This document shows, in pieces, positions 52,563-61,288 of a stretch of DNA of 64,000 nt (its first letter is position 1; each line of letters begins with the position of its first letter). The position numbers and the translations under genes were made by a program. Under the pieces are notes generated by a model, which worked only from the letters and a program-made list of their open reading frames with translations, did no database searches and was not told the origin of the DNA. Source of the DNA: MWAR01 sp035388825 (GTDB lineage Bacteria > Muiribacteriota > Ozemobacteria > Ozemobacterales > Ozemobacteraceae). The stretch lies in contig DAOOQQ010000016.1 in NCBI GenBank assembly GCA_035388825.1, positions 1 through 64,000 of the forward strand, given 5' to 3'.

Positions 52563-53657
52563 ATGAATGATCACCCGTGTGCCGATGAACAATTGAAAGA
52601 TGAAATGCGTAGTGGCATCATACGGCTCTTGGCGGATCTACGGCAGCCGGGGGCCTGCGAACTGCTTGCCATGCTTGAAAAGCAGATCGGTTGGCGCGTG
52701 CGGCAGTATTTTTTCGAGGTCGTCGGAGCGTTTCGGGATGACCACCTTCTGACGAGCTACCAACGGGAGTATTTCCGAACCACCCTCACCGACAAGGAGT
52801 GCATTGATGCGCTTCATGGCGGGGGGCGGCGGTGGGATGAATCCCGGAGCACGATCGACGAGCTTTTTCAGTGCGGCAAAGCGTATCGTTCATCAAAAGC
52901 CTTTCAGGAGATGATCACGTTCTCGGCCCAGTTCAGGAATTACGCCCCCTACAACAACATGCTGGTGAAGCTCCAGAATCCGTCGTGCAGCTTCTACGCA
53001 ACGCGCGATGACTGGGAACGCCGGTTCAATCGCAGGGTCAATGAAGAGGCGCGAGCGATGCTGATTCTCGCTCCCATGCATCCCGTCATGCTGGTGTATG
53101 ACCTCGATTCGACCACGGGCCCCGCCCTTCCGGAGAAACTGCTGGATTTCACGAGGGTCGACGGTCGCTTCGATCAAAAGCTGCTTCCCCGGTTGCTCGA
53201 CAACTGTCTTCGGGATTCCATCGTCGTTGAGTTCGTCGAGCTTTCGTCCACGTTTGGCGGTTACGCAACGACACGTTGCCGAGGCACCGGCGCAAAGATG
53301 AGGGTCGCCATCCATGACAAGCTGCAGCCCGCCTCTCGCTTCTCGGTTCTCTGCCACGAACTCGCCCATATCTATCTCGGGCATCTGGGCTCGGACGAAG
53401 ACAACTTCTGGCCGACCCGCATCAACCTGACGCACGCGGCGATTGAAGTCGAGGCCGAAGCGACGGCTTACATCGTCTGTGTACGGCTCGGCCTCAAACC
53501 CTGTTCTGAAGCGTATATCTGCAGTTATATCGAAAACGATTCGATTCCGGCGGGCGTCAGCATCGAACTGATCACGAAGGTCGCCGGCAAGCTCGAAGAG
53601 ATGGCAACCCGGCGCCTTCCGGCCCGCAAAGAGAAACCGCCCAAAAAAGCCCGTTGA
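52563..53657 (+). CDS. ArdC-like / ImmA-IrrE-type metallopeptidase
   Basis: A 364-residue protein. The N-terminal ~100 residues are helical; residues about 115-200 (TFSAQFRNYAPYNNMLVKLQ, FYATRDDWERRFNRRVNE, AMLILAPMHPVMLVYD) resemble the N-terminal single-strand-DNA-binding part of ArdC antirestriction proteins. The C-terminal part is a zincin with HELAHIYLGH and the third-ligand helix EVEAEATAYIVCVRLGL, as in ImmA/IrrE peptidases. ArdC-type proteins protect incoming DNA from restriction; ImmA-type ones cleave repressors. ATG 52563 is chosen because GGTGAT precedes it; ATG 52545 is possible. It follows the MmeI-like gene inside the island. Confidence 0.7.
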   Translation: MNDHPCADEQLKDEMRSGIIRLLADLRQPGACELLAMLEKQIGWRVRQYFFEVVGAFRDDHLLTSYQREYFRTTLTDKECIDALHGGGRRWDESRSTIDELFQCGKAYRSSKAFQEMITFSAQFRNYAPYNNMLVKLQNPSCSFYATRDDWERRFNRRVNEEARAMLILAPMHPVMLVYDLDSTTGPALPEKLLDFTRVDGRFDQKLLPRLLDNCLRDSIVVEFVELSSTFGGYATTRCRGTGAKMRVAIHDKLQPASRFSVLCHELAHIYLGHLGSDEDNFWPTRINLTHAAIEVEAEATAYIVCVRLGLKPCSEAYICSYIENDSIPAGVSIELITKVAGKLEEMATRRLPARKEKPPKKAR

Positions 53658-53662
53658 TCAGT

Positions 53663-53690
53663 CAGCGCCACATCGTTCGATGTGGCGCTG
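53663..53690. terminator. hairpin terminator between convergent genes
   Basis: Perfect inverted repeat CAGCGCCACATCG / CGATGTGGCGCTG (53663-53675, 53678-53690), followed by TTGTTG rather than a pure T run. It starts 5 bases after the metallopeptidase stop. Confidence 0.65.
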
Positions 53691-53724
53691 TTGTTGCCGG
53701 GATGAATTCCCCTGAATTCATGGC

Positions 53725-54405
53725 TCAGATGACAAGTTCAAGGAAGTCGCCGGTCGTGAAGAAACCTTTTCGGAGGCCGGTGAACGCCCAGTAGCAGAAA
53801 TCTTCGGAGTTCGCCATGATGCAATGCGTTCCAAGAGCTGCTTTGATACGGTTTTTGATGGTGTCGGGTGATGATATTTTCGGAGGCGGCTCGACCGGGA
53901 CGAGATTCTTCTCGGAATGGCCTTCCTGCTGGGCAAGCCTCATGAACTCGGAATAACTCAGCTCGCAGACGGTGTCGCGGGCCCGCGTGTTCCCGGGCTG
54001 GCCGATCGTGACGAACGTGTACCGGCATCCCGAGTCATGGCGGCACAGGATTGCATACGGGTTCCTGGAGCCGAGAAACGCTCCGTTGTCGAAGCAGACC
54101 ATCAGGTGATCGGTTCCGGGCGTCATGTGCAGCCCGGCGAACGCGGCGGCGCGGATGTTTCCCGAACACTGCTCGCCGGCGGTCTCGAGGTCAGCTTTCA
54201 GTTTTTGTATGGTGGCCAATACATTTTCGCGGCTCTCCTCCCCATCCTGGTCATCTTTTTTCTTCTTCGTCCACTTCATCCCGGTGCGGCTGACGGCGGG
54301 CTGTTCATCCTCAACCACGGATACGGCGGTCTTTTTTTTTTTTATACGCGATTTCCTCCGATGCAGTTTGAATTGGGCACAGGATGAACATAGCCGCGGT
54401 TTCAT
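53725..54405 (-). CDS. unknown protein with a 12-base homopolymer near its start
   Basis: A 226-residue frame. The first 60 residues are very basic (SRIKKKKTAVSVVE, WTKKKKDDQD); an internal ATG at 54279 (MKWTKKKK) is an alternative start. A coiled-coil-like helix follows (NVLATIQKLKADLETAG), then a globular domain with GNIRAAAFAGLHMTPG, LMVCFDNGAFLGSRNPYAIL and NSEDFCYWAFTGLRKG. I do not recognise it. A run of 12 T on the plus strand (54332-54343) lies in the coding sequence before the internal ATG; slippage there would turn the longer form on and off while leaving the shorter form intact. Confidence 0.55.
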   Translation of the reverse strand: MKPRLCSSCAQFKLHRRKSRIKKKKTAVSVVEDEQPAVSRTGMKWTKKKKDDQDGEESRENVLATIQKLKADLETAGEQCSGNIRAAAFAGLHMTPGTDHLMVCFDNGAFLGSRNPYAILCRHDSGCRYTFVTIGQPGNTRARDTVCELSYSEFMRLAQQEGHSEKNLVPVEPPPKISSPDTIKNRIKAALGTHCIMANSEDFCYWAFTGLRKGFFTTGDFLELVI

Positions 54406-54493
54406 ACGATGTAAAATTCAAAGATTCTATCCGGCGTATCGAAATCTGTTATACTTGCGCCAGTAGGCTCCCAATCGAACCGCGCCGGGGGGG

Positions 54494-55375
54494 ATGACGA
54501 TGGATGTCAGGCTGTTGCGATATTTTCACGCCGTTGCGCGCCTGAAAAGCTTTTCGAAAGCGGCTGACGCGCTGTCCATTTCCCAGCCCGCGCTCAGCCA
54601 GGGGGTGAAGAATCTCGAAAAGGAGCTTCACTGCAGTCTCTTCATTCGTGGCAAAACCCTCCAGGTGACCGACGAGGGGGAAAAGTTATTTTCGCATTGC
54701 GAGGAATTGTTCCGGGTCCTTGAAAATATCGTTGACGATATAAGCAACACGAAGAGTCCCAGGAAGGGAACCATCAGGGTCGGGGTCCTCGAGAGCGTCC
54801 TTCTCTACTGGATGCCGGCCATTCTCGGCGACTACTTCACGAAGTATCCGAACGTGTCGGCCGCGTTCGAGAAGTCTGAGACCGTGGCGATCGAAAGCGG
54901 CGTGCTCGATGACAAACTCCATCTCGGAATCATTTCCCGGCCGTCTTTTTCACGCAAGCTCGAAGATATCGAGCTTGCTTCGTTCTCGCACAAACTCGTC
55001 GTTTCGAGCGAGTTCAGCGAAGACCTTCCCGGCCTCGCGAAGCATCTTCCCCTCTTTCTCCTGGGGAACTGGCAGGAACGGGCGCTGACCTCGGGAACGG
55101 ATCTTTTTGCCCGCGTTCCCGCCCTTCGGACGCTCAATCCGACCAACTGCGCGGTCCTGGTCCGCCAGATCGTCGCGAACAAGCTGGGAATGGCCGTTCT
55201 GCCTGCGTATCTCGCAGGCCCCGATCTTCGCGTGATCGAAGACTACCCCCTGCTGAAGATGGGTTTGTACCTGATCCGCCGGAAGAATCGGCGGCAGAAT
55301 CCTCTCGTCAACCAGTTCGCCGACTTCGTCTGCGAATGGCAGGCACGTTCGGCATTGATATCATCGCTAGACTGA
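54494..55375 (+). CDS. LysR-family transcriptional regulator
   Basis: A 293-residue regulator. The N-terminal winged helix MDVRLLRYFHAVARLKSFSK, AADALSISQPALSQGVKNLE is classic LysR; the effector-binding domain (about 90-290) follows with GTIRVGVLESVLLYWMPAIL. GGGGGG lies just before ATG 54494 (ATG 54500 also possible). No adjacent divergent metabolic gene shows its target; the upstream neighbour is the unknown homopolymer-containing gene, which is divergent and could be regulated by it. The ligand is unknown. Confidence 0.9.
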   Translation: MTMDVRLLRYFHAVARLKSFSKAADALSISQPALSQGVKNLEKELHCSLFIRGKTLQVTDEGEKLFSHCEELFRVLENIVDDISNTKSPRKGTIRVGVLESVLLYWMPAILGDYFTKYPNVSAAFEKSETVAIESGVLDDKLHLGIISRPSFSRKLEDIELASFSHKLVVSSEFSEDLPGLAKHLPLFLLGNWQERALTSGTDLFARVPALRTLNPTNCAVLVRQIVANKLGMAVLPAYLAGPDLRVIEDYPLLKMGLYLIRRKNRRQNPLVNQFADFVCEWQARSALISSLD

Positions 55376-55681
55376 CAGGCGTTCCCTTCGGCGTCACGCG
55401 CAACGTCTATATAGACGAACATCCCGCAGTATCAGGCGCAGGTTTTCCACCCTACGACTATTGTTGCGGTTGAGACTGTTCGCTGAATGAGCGGTTTCAA
55501 AAAATAGATTTTGAAAACTGTTAAGTTGTTGCCTGGGAAATTCGAATATACCAATAGAAGGAAATAAGTAGCCCGACAAGAATCCGCCACGTTTCGAAGC
55601 AGACGATCGTCGGCCCCTGCCCCACCTACCTGTCCGCCGTCCGTTACGGGTTTTCCGAAAACGCGATTCCGGAGGTGTCGT
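55376..55681. other. intergenic region between LysR and HTH genes
   Basis: About 300 bases; apart from the short palindrome CGTCTATATAGACG near 55404 I see no structured element or gene. Confidence 0.4.
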
Positions 55682-55975
55682 ATGAGCGTTCGAGGCGTCG
55701 TCAAGCGATACGCGCTGATCATCGAGAAGGTGACGCGGTGCCGGTTTCCCACGCTGGAGGCGATTCAGCGGTTCCTGTGCTCGCACGGGTTCGAGGTGTC
55801 GAAGCGGACGATCCAGCGGGACATCGAAGGCATCGAGCTCGAGTTCGGCATTTCGATCACGTATGACCGGCCGCACCGGGGATATGCTCTCATCCGGGAA
55901 GAGGGCGAAACCCCCGACATCTTCCTCCGCTTTCTCGCGATGACCGGCGGCCGCGGAACCGGAACCCAGACATGA
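55682..55975 (+). CDS. stand-alone HTH protein like the N-terminus of WYL regulators
   Basis: A 97-residue protein with a DeoR/HTH_11-type winged helix: YALIIEKVTRCRFPTLEAIQ, FLCSHGFEVSKRTIQRDIEG and FGISITYDRPHRGYALI, the typical start of WYL-domain repressors. The WYL ligand domain itself is absent and the frame ends shortly after the wing. GGAGGTG precedes ATG 55682. It may be a truncated WYL gene or a genuine free HTH. It lies 230 bases before the tandem-AAA array and could regulate it (inference). Confidence 0.7.
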   Translation: MSVRGVVKRYALIIEKVTRCRFPTLEAIQRFLCSHGFEVSKRTIQRDIEGIELEFGISITYDRPHRGYALIREEGETPDIFLRFLAMTGGRGTGTQT

Positions 55976-56203
55976 GCCCCGGAAGGATAGAGCGCTTCAG
56001 AACGTCACCTGGCAACCACGACACCTCTTGTCATAGTCAGTGATATAGGATTCACCGGAATTCTGTCGGTCTGATGCTCCGCACCTGAAGTTTCGGTCCG
56101 TTTAGGCGACGCACACATCATCCCAGTCATTCTTTTCGCGACCGGCGGTTTCATCATGAAGCCGGTCATCGTTCGACGCGCGACGGAAACGAACGGAGGA
56201 ACC

Positions 56204-58399
56204 ATGGGTACCATGCTGATCAACTGTGACGACACCCAGGCGGGCGTGCGGTTCCTGGCCCTGCGGTGCATGCGGCACTGCATCGCGACCCACCATGCGC
56301 TGTTCGACAAGGAGGCCATCGAGAAAATCTTCGCGTTCCTGCCGAAGCCCGAACTCGTCAGCCTGCTGACGCGGCTCCACCCCAAGCTCCGGCGCGTGGG
56401 GAAACGCTGGATCAGCCACGGCCTGTACCAGTATGCGTTCCTCGAGCCGCCCGTTCCCGACGACGTTGCCCGTGCCGTCGCCGAGCTCGAGCCCGTTCAT
56501 GCCCTCTATATCCCCGAGATCCTCGCGGTCATCGACCGCCTGCTCGCCGACATTGCGCCCGACGGCGAGACGCCGAACTCGGCGCCGTTCCCACAACTGG
56601 CGGAGATCACGCGCGTGTTCCGGCTTTCCGAAGACGAGAGCGCGATCCTGGCGTTCTGCTTCATCAACGGCATCCATTCGCCGTTCAACGAGGTCATCCA
56701 GAAGCTCGGCGGCTTCCTGAACTTCGGGTTGAGCGGCAACCTCGTCTCGCTGTTCCACCCCATTCCCCGCGCGCGCGCCGACGCGATCTGCTCGAGCGGC
56801 GGCCTTCTCAGGCGGCTCGGCTTCATCAACGAGAACCTGGTGCCGACCCCCGAGATCTGCGAGTTTCTCCAGGGCTTCCGGACCCGGCCGCTCAACGATA
56901 TGTATTACACGATGTATGACGAACGGCCGGTTCCCGCCGACCGCCTCGTGATGCGAACGGAAGACATCGAGACGATCGGCACGCTCGTAGCGAACCGCCG
57001 TCCGGGTGAAGGGCTCGACATCCTGTTCTCCGGCCCGGCCGGAACGGGCAAAACGGAATCTGCCCGCTCGCTCGCGACGTTTTTCGGTCTTCGACTCTTC
57101 GAGATCCGCGCCCGATGCGACACCCAGGAAAACGTCGCAGAAGTCCCCTTCCGCATGCGCGCCCTTCGTGCCTGCCGGAACGCCCTCGCCGGCCGAGCCG
57201 ACGCCGCGATCCTGATCGACGAGGCCGACGCCATGGTCGCAACTCCCCTTGCCGCGTTCGATCTCACGCCCGGAACAGCCGGCAAAGCCGTTATCAACGA
57301 GACCCTCGACACGGCCGCCGACATTCAGATCTGGATCGTCAACCATGCGGAAACGCTCGATCCGTCCGTCCGGAGACGGTTCGCCCACGCCGTCCGGTTC
57401 GAACGAGCCTCGGCGAGGATGCGCCGGATGATCTGGGAAACCGCCCGCGCACGGTATGGAATGACCCGACTGCTCGACGACGCGGCGATCGCCGACCTCG
57501 CCGAACGGTACGAGACGGATGCGGGAGGCATCGACTCCGCCCTCAGGCACACCCGGCATCTTTCCGGAAACGGCGTTGCCCCGGGTGAGGTCCTGGCTCA
57601 GATCGAACGGCTTCTCGCCGGCCAGGCGCGGTTCACACCGGGCGAGTCCGGTCATGGGCCGGCGGGCTTCGATCGCGAGCCCACGGTGGGCATCGAGCAT
57701 CTGAACATCGAGCCGCGCGCCGATCTCGACATGATAGTGCACGCTATAGCAGGTGTATCGGGTGAAGACCGGCTTCCGGCGCTCCGAATCCTTCTGCAGG
57801 GCCCTCCCGGAACCGGGAAGTCGCGGTTCGCCGCGGAACTCGCCCGCCGCATCGGGAGGCCCCTGCGGGTGAAGACGGCCGCCGCGATCCTCAGCCCCTT
57901 CGTCGGGCTGGCCGAGCGGGCCGTGCACGAGGCGTTCCGCGAAGCAGCTTCCGAAGGCGCGGTGCTGTTCTTCGACGAGATCGACAGCCTGCTGTTCACA
58001 CGCGACCGGGCATCGGCGAGCTGGGACGTCTCCCGTGTCAACGAACTGCTTTCGGCGATGGACAGCCACCCGGGCATCTTCCTCGCCGCGACGAACCACC
58101 TCCAGGCCATCGACCCTGCCGCCCTGCGCCGGTTCGAGTTCAGACTGGACTTCGGCCCCCTCGACGGAAACGACGCGAAAGCCTTTTACGAAACCCTGCT
58201 GGCGCCCCTGGCGGGCGTGGAAACTCCCGAACAGGTTCATCGCCGGTTCGCATCTCTTCCCCGGTTGACGCCGGCCGATTTCACCCGGGTCCGCAGGCGG
58301 TTCACTCTCCGGACGGCTTCCCGTCCCGATCACGCAGCCCTGATCGGCGCACTCGAAGCCGGATGCACCAGGGACCAGTGGAAAGGAGCACGATCATGA
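56204..58399 (+). CDS. tandem-AAA ATPase, first paralogue
   Basis: A 731-residue protein with a ~250-residue helical N-terminal domain and two AAA modules. Module 1: Walker A GPAGTGKTES (about 276), Walker B AAILIDEADAM (about 335), arginine-finger-like DPSVRRRFAHAVRF. Module 2: Walker A QGPPGTGKSRF (about 532), Walker B AVLFFDEIDSLL (about 587), sensor AATNHLQAIDPAALRRFEF. All catalytic motifs of both modules look intact, as in Cdc48-like unfoldases. GGAGGA precedes ATG 56204. The stop overlaps the start of a paralogue with the same layout, so the pair is translationally coupled and may form a mixed ring. Substrate unknown. Confidence 0.8.
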   Translation: MGTMLINCDDTQAGVRFLALRCMRHCIATHHALFDKEAIEKIFAFLPKPELVSLLTRLHPKLRRVGKRWISHGLYQYAFLEPPVPDDVARAVAELEPVHALYIPEILAVIDRLLADIAPDGETPNSAPFPQLAEITRVFRLSEDESAILAFCFINGIHSPFNEVIQKLGGFLNFGLSGNLVSLFHPIPRARADAICSSGGLLRRLGFINENLVPTPEICEFLQGFRTRPLNDMYYTMYDERPVPADRLVMRTEDIETIGTLVANRRPGEGLDILFSGPAGTGKTESARSLATFFGLRLFEIRARCDTQENVAEVPFRMRALRACRNALAGRADAAILIDEADAMVATPLAAFDLTPGTAGKAVINETLDTAADIQIWIVNHAETLDPSVRRRFAHAVRFERASARMRRMIWETARARYGMTRLLDDAAIADLAERYETDAGGIDSALRHTRHLSGNGVAPGEVLAQIERLLAGQARFTPGESGHGPAGFDREPTVGIEHLNIEPRADLDMIVHAIAGVSGEDRLPALRILLQGPPGTGKSRFAAELARRIGRPLRVKTAAAILSPFVGLAERAVHEAFREAASEGAVLFFDEIDSLLFTRDRASASWDVSRVNELLSAMDSHPGIFLAATNHLQAIDPAALRRFEFRLDFGPLDGNDAKAFYETLLAPLAGVETPEQVHRRFASLPRLTPADFTRVRRRFTLRTASRPDHAALIGALEAGCTRDQWKGARS

Positions 58400-60708
58400 G
58401 CAGATGGACGAATCTGAATAACCGGTTGAAACACCGAATCCAACATTCAGGGGCCCTGTATTTCGACGCAAGAAACCCCCTTCATCTCTGTGACAAAGGC
58501 GCCCAACTCATCGTTCTGCGGGCAGGCGTCACGTATCTGATGCGTTTCGGCAAGTCCCTGGATCGCGAGCCGGCAACGCCCCTTGATCGCGAGCCGGCGA
58601 GGGCCCTATTCGATCTTCTTCCGGTTTCGGCGCGAAAACCGTTCTTCAAGAACCTGTATCGGGTCATGGCGCCACGTGAAACGGCCCTCAGAAAAGACAA
58701 ACGCTTCGATAATCTCTTCAGCAGCCCTCCGGACTTCGACGATATCGTCACATTCCTGAGGTATTACCCAGATTCGCATCAGGTTCTGCATGAGGGTTTT
58801 CAGATAGAGGTTGAGCGGCTCGAACGCAACATAGCCTCCCATGCCTCACCATTCATGAAGAAACTCGAGGAGGTGAAGTCGACATTCCGACTGAGCCCTA
58901 TCGAAGCTCATATCGTGGCTCTCGGCGCCCTCTACCAATTGTCGAAAATCATGGAATGTCTCGTCGACTCGTTGCCTCGATGCCGCCATGGCAGGCGTAT
59001 GCAGTTGAAACTTTTCGAGTTTCTCGATGCGAATCGTCTGGATATGCTCAAATATGCATCCCCTGAAGGAGCGCTTCAGAAACTCGGCCTGCTCGACAGG
59101 GACGGCGACATCAGGGGCGAGGTTGTCGAGTTTCTCGTCGGCGGGCGCAGAGAGCCTCTGACGAGTTCGTATTTCGATCGGTTCAAAGGCCCATCTCTTC
59201 CGCTCGAAAAGCTCATGATCGTAAAGAAAGATGTCGAGACGATCCGGACGCTTCTTTCGAATCGGAAACCGAAACAGGGCATCAACATTCTGCTCGCCGG
59301 CCCGCCTGGCACCGGAAAGACCGAGACCGTGCATTCGCTCGCGAAGGAGCTCGGCCTCAATCTGTTCGAGATCGCCTCGATGCAGAAAAGGCATGACGGC
59401 GATGGCGATATCGGCCAGAGTAACGATTACTTTCGCATGAGAGCTCTCGTCGCATGCAGGTATGCGTTCGGCGATTACCCCGATACCGCCGTGCTGATCG
59501 ACGAATCGGATTCCCTTCTCGGCGGAGGCGGCTCAAGAAGCCTCTTCGGCCCTTCGAGGTCTTCCCTCGGAAAGGCGATGATCAATGACGGGCTCGACAC
59601 GGCCGTCTGCCCACAGTTCTGGATCGCCAACGATATCGACGGAATCGATCCGTCGACGAGGCGCCGGTTCGATTACGCGATCAGGTACGAGCGCCCGACG
59701 CCGAAAGACCGCGTGTCGATCTGGGAAACGGCGGCTAACAAACACGGGATGGCCGGCCTTCTGCGGCCCGAAGACCTCGAACGGTTCGCCCGGGAATGGC
59801 CTGTCAGCGCAGGCGGCATCGACTCCGCCCTCAGGAATGCGGCGCGCGTTCCGAAGAAAGCGATGACCCGTTCCGAATTCGTCGCCTATATCAACCGCCT
59901 CATCGAATCACAGCTTCTGTTCACCGAAGAGGAAGGGAAGGCCGAAACCGTCCGGGCCGCATCGGAGGAGCAGGTCGCGATCGAGATGCTGAACATCGAG
60001 CCGGCGGCGAACCTGAAATGCATTCTCGAGGTCGTAGCCAGGTGGCGTGAAGCACCGGAAAAGCGGGGCCTGAACATCCTGCTCCAGGGGCCGCCCGGCA
60101 CGGGAAAGACGCATTTCGCGCGCAGGCTCGCCGAGCTGCTGGGCCGACCTCTGCATGCGAAGACCGGCTCCGAGATCCTGAGCCCCTACGTCGGGATGAC
60201 GGAGAAGACGATCCGCGAGGTGTTCCGGCAGGCCGGCCGCGAGTCGGCGGTGCTGTTCCTCGACGAGATCGACAGCCTGCTTTCGAGCCGGGAAAAGGCC
60301 GTGCGAAGCTGGGAGGTGACGCAGGTGAACGAACTGCTCTCGGCGCTCGAGTCGTTCGACGGGGTGTTCGTGGCGGCGACGAACCATGTCTCGACGCTGG
60401 ATTCAGCCTCGATGCGGCGCTTCCACTTCCAGCTCGAGTTCGGGCCGCTGACGCCGGCAGGTGCGGAGACGTTCTATCGCGATCTTCTCGCCGGGTTTGC
60501 GGGCGGCGACGTTCCGGCCGGGGTGGCGGCGCAACTCAGGCGGCTGACGGGGCTCGTTCCGAGCGATTTCGCGAACGTGCGCAAGCGCCTCACGCTGGTG
60601 CCCGGCATGACCGCGACGCACGACGAGCTTCTCGGCGGCCTCGCCGACATGTGCAAAGCCCGCTTCCCGCGCCGAAAGCAGGCGATCGGCTTCAACAACA
60701 ACGGATGA
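58396..60708 (+). CDS. tandem-AAA ATPase, second paralogue
   Basis: A 770-residue paralogue of the preceding protein. After ~275 residues of helical N-terminal domain come module 1 with AGPPGTGKTET (about 300), TAVLIDESDSLLGGG (about 364) and DPSTRRRFDYAIRY, and module 2 with QGPPGTGKTHF (about 564), AVLFLDEIDSLL (about 619) and AATNHVSTLDSASMRRFHF. AAAGGAG precedes ATG 58396, which overlaps the upstream stop. An 8-residue tandem duplication (LDREPATP, LDREPARA; bases 58558-58605) occurs in the N-terminal domain. The phosphoesterase gene starts 11 bases after the stop. The N-terminal domains of the two paralogues have diverged far more than their AAA modules. Confidence 0.8.
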   Translation: MSRWTNLNNRLKHRIQHSGALYFDARNPLHLCDKGAQLIVLRAGVTYLMRFGKSLDREPATPLDREPARALFDLLPVSARKPFFKNLYRVMAPRETALRKDKRFDNLFSSPPDFDDIVTFLRYYPDSHQVLHEGFQIEVERLERNIASHASPFMKKLEEVKSTFRLSPIEAHIVALGALYQLSKIMECLVDSLPRCRHGRRMQLKLFEFLDANRLDMLKYASPEGALQKLGLLDRDGDIRGEVVEFLVGGRREPLTSSYFDRFKGPSLPLEKLMIVKKDVETIRTLLSNRKPKQGINILLAGPPGTGKTETVHSLAKELGLNLFEIASMQKRHDGDGDIGQSNDYFRMRALVACRYAFGDYPDTAVLIDESDSLLGGGGSRSLFGPSRSSLGKAMINDGLDTAVCPQFWIANDIDGIDPSTRRRFDYAIRYERPTPKDRVSIWETAANKHGMAGLLRPEDLERFAREWPVSAGGIDSALRNAARVPKKAMTRSEFVAYINRLIESQLLFTEEEGKAETVRAASEEQVAIEMLNIEPAANLKCILEVVARWREAPEKRGLNILLQGPPGTGKTHFARRLAELLGRPLHAKTGSEILSPYVGMTEKTIREVFRQAGRESAVLFLDEIDSLLSSREKAVRSWEVTQVNELLSALESFDGVFVAATNHVSTLDSASMRRFHFQLEFGPLTPAGAETFYRDLLAGFAGGDVPAGVAAQLRRLTGLVPSDFANVRKRLTLVPGMTATHDELLGGLADMCKARFPRRKQAIGFNNNG

Positions 60709-60719
60709 AGGAGGGAGAC

Positions 60720-61271
60720 GTGAAAGCGCTCATCATCGCCGACGTCGACGATCTCAAATGGCGTGGCGGAAGCGGCAAGGCGGATATCGTCATCTCGTGC
60801 GGGGATACGGCGGAGTGCCTGGTCCTGGAAGCGGCACGAGCGTTCATGTGCGACTGCATCGTGGCGGTGAAAGGGAACCACGACCCAGATACCCCGTTCA
60901 TGCCGCCGGTAGTCGATCTGCATCTCGCCGTGCGGGAGTTCGGCGGGCTGAGATTCGCCGGGTTCGGCGGGGCATGGCGGTACAAGCCACGCGGGCTTCA
61001 TCTCTACGAACAGGATGAAGTCGAGGCCGAACTTGCGAAACTGCCGCCCGTGGACATTCTCGTCTGCCACAACTCCCCTCTTGGGGTTCACGACAGACCT
61101 GACGGCATTCACACAGGTTTTTCAGGGCTCAACACGTATATCCGGCAGTCCCGGCCCCGGCTTCTGATTCACGGTCACCAGCACCAGAACATCGAGACGC
61201 TCGTCGACACGACCCGCGTCATCGGCGTCTACGGCCATCGCCTGCTCGATCTGCCCAGCGTATTGCCATGA
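60720..61271 (+). CDS. calcineurin-like metallophosphoesterase
   Basis: A 183-residue phosphoesterase starting at GTG 60720 behind GGAGGGAG. Metal-site motifs are in order: ALIIADVDDLKW in place of the usual DxH, ISCGDTAE (GDxx), VKGNHDPD (GNHD), VCHNSP and HGHQHQN (GHxH). The first motif has Asp-x-Asp where nearly all family members have Asp-x-His, which should alter the dinuclear metal site. Substrates in the family include nucleotides, cyclic nucleotides and RNA ends. It directly follows the tandem-AAA pair in the same operon. Confidence 0.82.
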   Translation: MKALIIADVDDLKWRGGSGKADIVISCGDTAECLVLEAARAFMCDCIVAVKGNHDPDTPFMPPVVDLHLAVREFGGLRFAGFGGAWRYKPRGLHLYEQDEVEAELAKLPPVDILVCHNSPLGVHDRPDGIHTGFSGLNTYIRQSRPRLLIHGHQHQNIETLVDTTRVIGVYGHRLLDLPSVLP

Positions 61272-61288
61272 ACAAAAGGATGAGCTGA

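Noticed and set aside
53658..56203. Right attachment site of the island
   Set aside because: I looked for a copy of the tRNA-Ala 3' end in the right part of the window and found no convincing direct repeat by eye.
56102..58333. 743-codon minus-strand frame opposite the first tandem-AAA gene
   Set aside because: The plus-strand protein has four intact ATPase motifs and a ribosome site; the antisense frame has neither.
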